Source: Acetomicrobium sp. UBA3949 (GTDB taxonomy: Bacteria; Synergistota; Synergistia; Synergistales; Acetomicrobiaceae). From it: a stretch of DNA of 7,560 bases. The translations under genes were made by a program, and so were the position numbers. Positions 4,913 through 7,560 of this stretch are shown here, in pieces. The notes beneath the pieces were generated by a model. It was not told the DNA's origin. It saw only the letters and a list, made by a program, of their open reading frames with translations, and made no database searches. The first letter of the stretch is position 1. Each line of letters starts with the position of its first letter. The stretch covers positions 1,128 through 8,687 of the forward strand of contig DGDP01000092.1 of NCBI GenBank assembly GCA_002385485.1. The letters run 5' to 3'.

Positions 4913-6739
4913 TTGTGCGGTATAGTCGGCTATATAGGCTATAGGGATGTTTGTAGTGTGCTTTTGGATGGTCTGAAAAGACTTGAATACAGGGGATATG
5001 ATTCGGCAGGAATTGCTGTCCATAACAAAGAAGAAATAGAAATCATAAAGGAAGTTGGAAAGGTCTCTGACCTCAAGCGCATCGTCTCCAGTCGCGCTCC
5101 AAAGGGCAACATCGGTATAGGCCATACCCGTTGGGCTACACACGGTGGGGTCTCCGCGGTAAATGCCCACCCTCACTCGGACGGATATAAGCGTTTTGTC
5201 CTCGCTCATAACGGCATAATAGAGAATTACCACGAACTTAAAGAAGAGCTATCTGCCCAGGGCATTACCTTCGCTTCTCAGACGGATACAGAAGTGATAG
5301 CCCATTTGCTCTATAAAATATACGATGGCAATATGTTAAATGCCCTCACGTACCTGCAATCTAGGTTGAGAGGTTCCTATGCCTTGGCGATACTAAACAG
5401 GGATGATACCGATCACATATACTGCATGCGTAAGGGCTCACCCCTTGTGTTGGGACTGGGAGATGGCGAGGCACTTTGCGCTTCAGATATTCCGGCCATC
5501 CTTCCCTACACGAGGAAGGTTATATACATGGACGACGGGGACATTGCAGAGCTTTCGCCCCGGGGAATTAAGCTGTGGGACGAAAGGGGAATGCCCATCG
5601 AGAAAAAAAGCTTTTTTATAGAATGGGATCTATCGATGGCCGAGATGGGCGGATATCCTCACTATATGCTGAAGGAAATCCACGAGCAGGGAGGAGTTTG
5701 CAGAGCTACTATCAAAGGCAGGGTCCACAACGGAAAGGTGGACCTGTCGGGCGAACTCGCCATGGACGAAGAGACCATCAAGGGATTCAAGGCAATACAC
5801 TTGGTTGCCTGCGGAACATCCTATTATGCATCGCTAATCGCTGAAAGGGTTTTCGAACGTTGGACTGATTTGGATATAAAGGTAGACATCGCCTCCGAAT
5901 ATCGTTACAGGGACAGCAAGATTTCTCCCGATACTCTGGTAGTCTTCGTCTCTCAATCGGGAGAAACTGCCGATACCCTTGCAGCTCAAAGAAAAGCTCG
6001 CGAATCAGGGGCGCATTCATTGGCAGTCACTAACGTTCAGGGTTCTACGCTTGCAAGAAGCTGCGATGACTTTTTGCTTCTCAAAGCCGGCCCGGAGATA
6101 GGGGTAGCGGCGACAAAGACCTTTATGGGACAGATAACTTCCCTCTACCTGCTGGCGCTGTATATAGCAAAATTCAAGGGCACCCTATCCGATCAAAAGC
6201 AAAAGGAATTGACCGACGAAATGATTCAGCTGGCTTACAAGATAGAGACTATATTGGAACGCGAGCCCTCCATCGAAGATCTGGCGTGGAGGTTTGCAGA
6301 TTACAAAAACTTCCTGTTTTTGGGAAGGGGGATATCCTTCCCCGTAGCTCTCGAGGGAGCATTGAAGCTAAAGGAAATATCCTACATTCACGCCGAAGCT
6401 TATGCCGCAGGCGAGATGAAACATGGCCCAATCGCGTTAATCGATCCAAACGTGCCTGTGGTAGTCGTTGCACCCAAAGACAGCCTTTACGAGAAAACTT
6501 TGTCCAATATACAGGAGGCAAAGGCAAGGCACGCTCCTATAATTGCAGTGGGTTTCGATGGCGACGGGCGCCTGGCCAGCGACGTGGACCATGTCTTATA
6601 CGTTCCATCAACTTTGGAGGAGTTTTCTCCCTTCGTGACGGTCGTGCCCTTACAGCTTTTTGCCTACCACGTGGCCAAAAAGCGCGGATGCGAAATAGAC
6701 AAGCCCAGGAACTTAGCTAAGAGCGTAACGGTAGAATAA
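4913..6739 (+). CDS. glmS: Glutamine--fructose-6-phosphate aminotransferase (isomerizing), glucosamine-6-phosphate synthase
   Basis: GlmS converts fructose-6-phosphate and glutamine to glucosamine-6-phosphate, the first step towards UDP-GlcNAc for peptidoglycan. Starting at TTG 4913 it is 608 residues, practically the length of the E. coli enzyme. Numbering from the mature cysteine, the N-terminal glutaminase domain shows C1-GIVGYIG, RLEYRGYDSAGIAV, HTRWATHG (70-77), NGIIENY (99-105) and QTDTE (122-126). The two SIS sugar-phosphate domains show VACGTSYY, SQSGETADTLA, GPEIGVAATKTF and EGALKLKEISYIHAEAYAAGEMKHGP. The C-terminus PRNLAKSVTVE carries the lysine that reacts with the sugar. The start is chosen because catalysis needs Cys1 free after Met removal. 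ATG 4907 would leave Met-Thr-Leu before it, and GTG 4841 lies inside the ribozyme. The gene is cytoplasmic, monocistronic, and controlled by the ribozyme ahead of it. Confidence 0.95.
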   Translation: MCGIVGYIGYRDVCSVLLDGLKRLEYRGYDSAGIAVHNKEEIEIIKEVGKVSDLKRIVSSRAPKGNIGIGHTRWATHGGVSAVNAHPHSDGYKRFVLAHNGIIENYHELKEELSAQGITFASQTDTEVIAHLLYKIYDGNMLNALTYLQSRLRGSYALAILNRDDTDHIYCMRKGSPLVLGLGDGEALCASDIPAILPYTRKVIYMDDGDIAELSPRGIKLWDERGMPIEKKSFFIEWDLSMAEMGGYPHYMLKEIHEQGGVCRATIKGRVHNGKVDLSGELAMDEETIKGFKAIHLVACGTSYYASLIAERVFERWTDLDIKVDIASEYRYRDSKISPDTLVVFVSQSGETADTLAAQRKARESGAHSLAVTNVQGSTLARSCDDFLLLKAGPEIGVAATKTFMGQITSLYLLALYIAKFKGTLSDQKQKELTDEMIQLAYKIETILEREPSIEDLAWRFADYKNFLFLGRGISFPVALEGALKLKEISYIHAEAYAAGEMKHGPIALIDPNVPVVVVAPKDSLYEKTLSNIQEAKARHAPIIAVGFDGDGRLASDVDHVLYVPSTLEEFSPFVTVVPLQLFAYHVAKKRGCEIDKPRNLAKSVTVE

Positions 6740-6745
6740 AATCAT

Positions 6746-6783
6746 AATATGGCGCCGACAACTTCAAACTTCGGCGCCATATT
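6746..6783 (+). terminator. Bidirectional intrinsic terminator between glmS and the minus-strand gene
   Basis: AATATGGCGCCGA (6746-6758) pairs perfectly with TCGGCGCCATATT (6771-6783), giving a 13-bp GC-cored stem with a 12-base loop. It is flanked by AT-rich DNA on both sides: ATTTATATATT after it on the plus strand, and ATTTTATT after it on the minus strand. It begins 7 bases after the glmS stop and ends 7 bases before the stop of the convergent minus-strand gene, so it can end both transcripts. Confidence 0.85.
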
Positions 6784-6789
6784 TATATA

Positions 6790-7389
6790 TTAATTTACGG
6801 TCGCAATAAAACACCTTAACAGTTCTGAAATATCCCCACGGCCGATCCTTAACCTAGCATAATAGGCGTTTTCCTCAACATTGGCAGCCAGGTGCTCCAG
6901 GGAAGAAGGATCTTTGAGTCGGGAGATGATCTCCGTCATAAATTCTGCCTCTTCTTTGCTGTTATAGCGCCTTTGCAGGACAACGCCCTTTACTCTCACC
7001 GTATCTTTGAAAGAAGTTTGAGACATACCTTTGATTTTTCCCCTCGTTATATGAGCTTTCCCTTTAAGTTTTCTTTTGGGATAGATCAATATATAAACCC
7101 TGTCCCTTCGCCCCAAAAGAAGGGAAATGGGGAAATAAAGCAAGCTGTGATGGGGCAAAAGAGAAATTGTCCCCTTGACCTTTTCGTAAACCCCGTGCTT
7201 CAAATCATATTCGGCCACTACGCCGACATACCCGCCTATCCAAGTGTAATTTTTGTTTACAGGTTGAAGAGCTTCCTCCATCTGCCTTGAAAGCTCCCTG
7301 ATTAAAGTTAAGTTCAACCTCCTGCCTCGCCAGTACTGAAGGCTTGCCACCAAACCTAAAATGATCAATAAAGCAACGCCCGAGTTCAC
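6790..7389 (-). CDS. Membrane-anchored protein of unknown function (199 residues)
   Basis: I do not recognise this family. The protein begins with a single hydrophobic segment (about residues 4-18, VALLIILGLVASLQY) followed at once by positive charges (WRGRRLN), the pattern of an uncleaved N-terminal anchor with the rest in the cytoplasm by the positive-inside rule. Residues about 45-105 look like a beta-rich domain (YTWIGGYVGVVAEYDL, SLLPHHSLLYFPISLLLGRRDRVYILIYP). A basic stretch follows (KRKLKGKAHITRGKIKG), and the C-terminal third is helical. The GTG start at 7389 overlaps the stop of the upstream gene as GTGA, and GGTGAT five bases upstream may act as ribosome site, so translation is probably coupled. 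It is convergent with glmS and shares its terminator. The coding call rests on length, the coupled start and the matching terminator. Confidence 0.75.
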   Translation of the reverse strand: MNSGVALLIILGLVASLQYWRGRRLNLTLIRELSRQMEEALQPVNKNYTWIGGYVGVVAEYDLKHGVYEKVKGTISLLPHHSLLYFPISLLLGRRDRVYILIYPKRKLKGKAHITRGKIKGMSQTSFKDTVRVKGVVLQRRYNSKEEAEFMTEIISRLKDPSSLEHLAANVEENAYYARLRIGRGDISELLRCFIATVN

Positions 7390-7560
7390 CTTGCATCACC
7401 CGCATCGAGAAAATTGCAAATTATATCGCCTAGGATAAGCAAATTTTGAGGGTCGGAGATGTCCCTTCCAAGGTCGGGTAACTCTATCCACGGTATCTTG
7501 TCATAAAGTTTCATCAAGTTCGACAACCCGCATGAATCATATAGAAAATTGCGCCTTTCA
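7386..7560 (-). CDS. C-terminal fragment of an unrecognised protein (5' end outside window)
   Basis: On the minus strand a frame is open from the window edge (first complete codon ending at 7557, read from 7559) to a TGA at 7388-7386 and encodes 57 residues. They include LYDSCGLSNLMKLYDKIPW, IELPDLGRDISDPQN and LLILGDIICNFLDAGDAR. I do not recognise the family and see no motif that assigns a function. Its stop overlaps the GTG start of the membrane-anchored protein by four bases (GTGA), which marks the two as one operon with coupled translation. The frame is too short to be conclusive alone, but the overlap geometry and the absence of stops support it. Confidence 0.6.
   Translation of the reverse strand, partial: ERRNFLYDSCGLSNLMKLYDKIPWIELPDLGRDISDPQNLLILGDIICNFLDAGDAR

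Noticed and set aside
4697..5233. 178-residue open frame on the minus strand
   Set aside because: It is antisense to both the ribozyme and the start of glmS, has no recognisable protein features, and is explained as a shadow.
6286..6720. 144-residue open frame on the plus strand inside glmS
   Set aside because: It overlaps the conserved SIS domain of GlmS in another frame and has Arg/Ser/Gly-rich composition typical of an out-of-frame shadow.
6892..7290. 132-residue plus-strand frame
   Set aside because: It lies opposite the 199-residue minus-strand gene. That gene has a coupled start and a matching terminator, which this frame lacks.
1..7560. CRISPR array, tRNA, rRNA, insertion sequence or attachment site
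   Set aside because: No regularly spaced direct repeats, cloverleaf-like segments, transposase sequences or flanking terminal repeats were seen when reading both strands by eye.

Overview
The window looks like a bacterial chromosome segment from an anaerobic amino-acid or betaine fermenter that uses selenocysteine. The pointers are an adjacent pair of Grd-type reductase subunits, the second of which must read an internal UGA as selenocysteine, and strong Shine-Dalgarno sequences. A member of Synergistota or an anaerobic Firmicute fits. The choice between them is inference, and no 16S or other phylogenetic marker was examined.

Layout: 1-180 is the 3' end of an unrecognised gene on the plus strand. 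A gap of about 70 bases with an inverted repeat follows. Then come grdI-like (251-1561, alpha subunit of substrate-specific protein B) and grdH-like (1581-2906, beta selenoprotein subunit, in-frame TGA at 2637-2639 followed by a SECIS-like hairpin). After a 20-bp perfect hairpin lies a BCCT-family quaternary-ammonium transporter (2983-4503). Together these three genes look like an uptake-plus-reduction module for betaine (or sarcosine/carnitine-like compounds): the transporter imports the substrate and protein B activates it. The selenoprotein A and protein C needed to finish the reaction as acetyl phosphate are not in the window.

The stretch 4504-4912 has no gene but is dense with regulation. 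It holds a sigma70-type promoter, a 5' hairpin with a T-rich tail, an orphan perfect Shine-Dalgarno sequence, and a complete glmS ribozyme/riboswitch immediately before glmS (4913-6739). GlmS makes glucosamine-6-phosphate, the ligand that makes this ribozyme cut its own mRNA, so the two form a feedback loop for amino-sugar and cell-wall precursor synthesis. Automated gene calling would probably start glmS inside the ribozyme or at an ATG two codons upstream. The catalytic N-terminal cysteine argues for the TTG at 4913.

A bidirectional terminator (6746-6783) separates glmS from a minus-strand pair: a 199-residue membrane-anchored protein of unknown function (6790-7389) and, overlapping its start by four bases, the 3' end of another unrecognised gene that runs off the window edge (7386-7560).

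The points most worth a second look are the recoded UGA, the glmS ribozyme with its unusual leader (including a 7-base complement between the leader hairpin and the ribozyme cleavage site), and the non-terminator hairpin ahead of the transporter.
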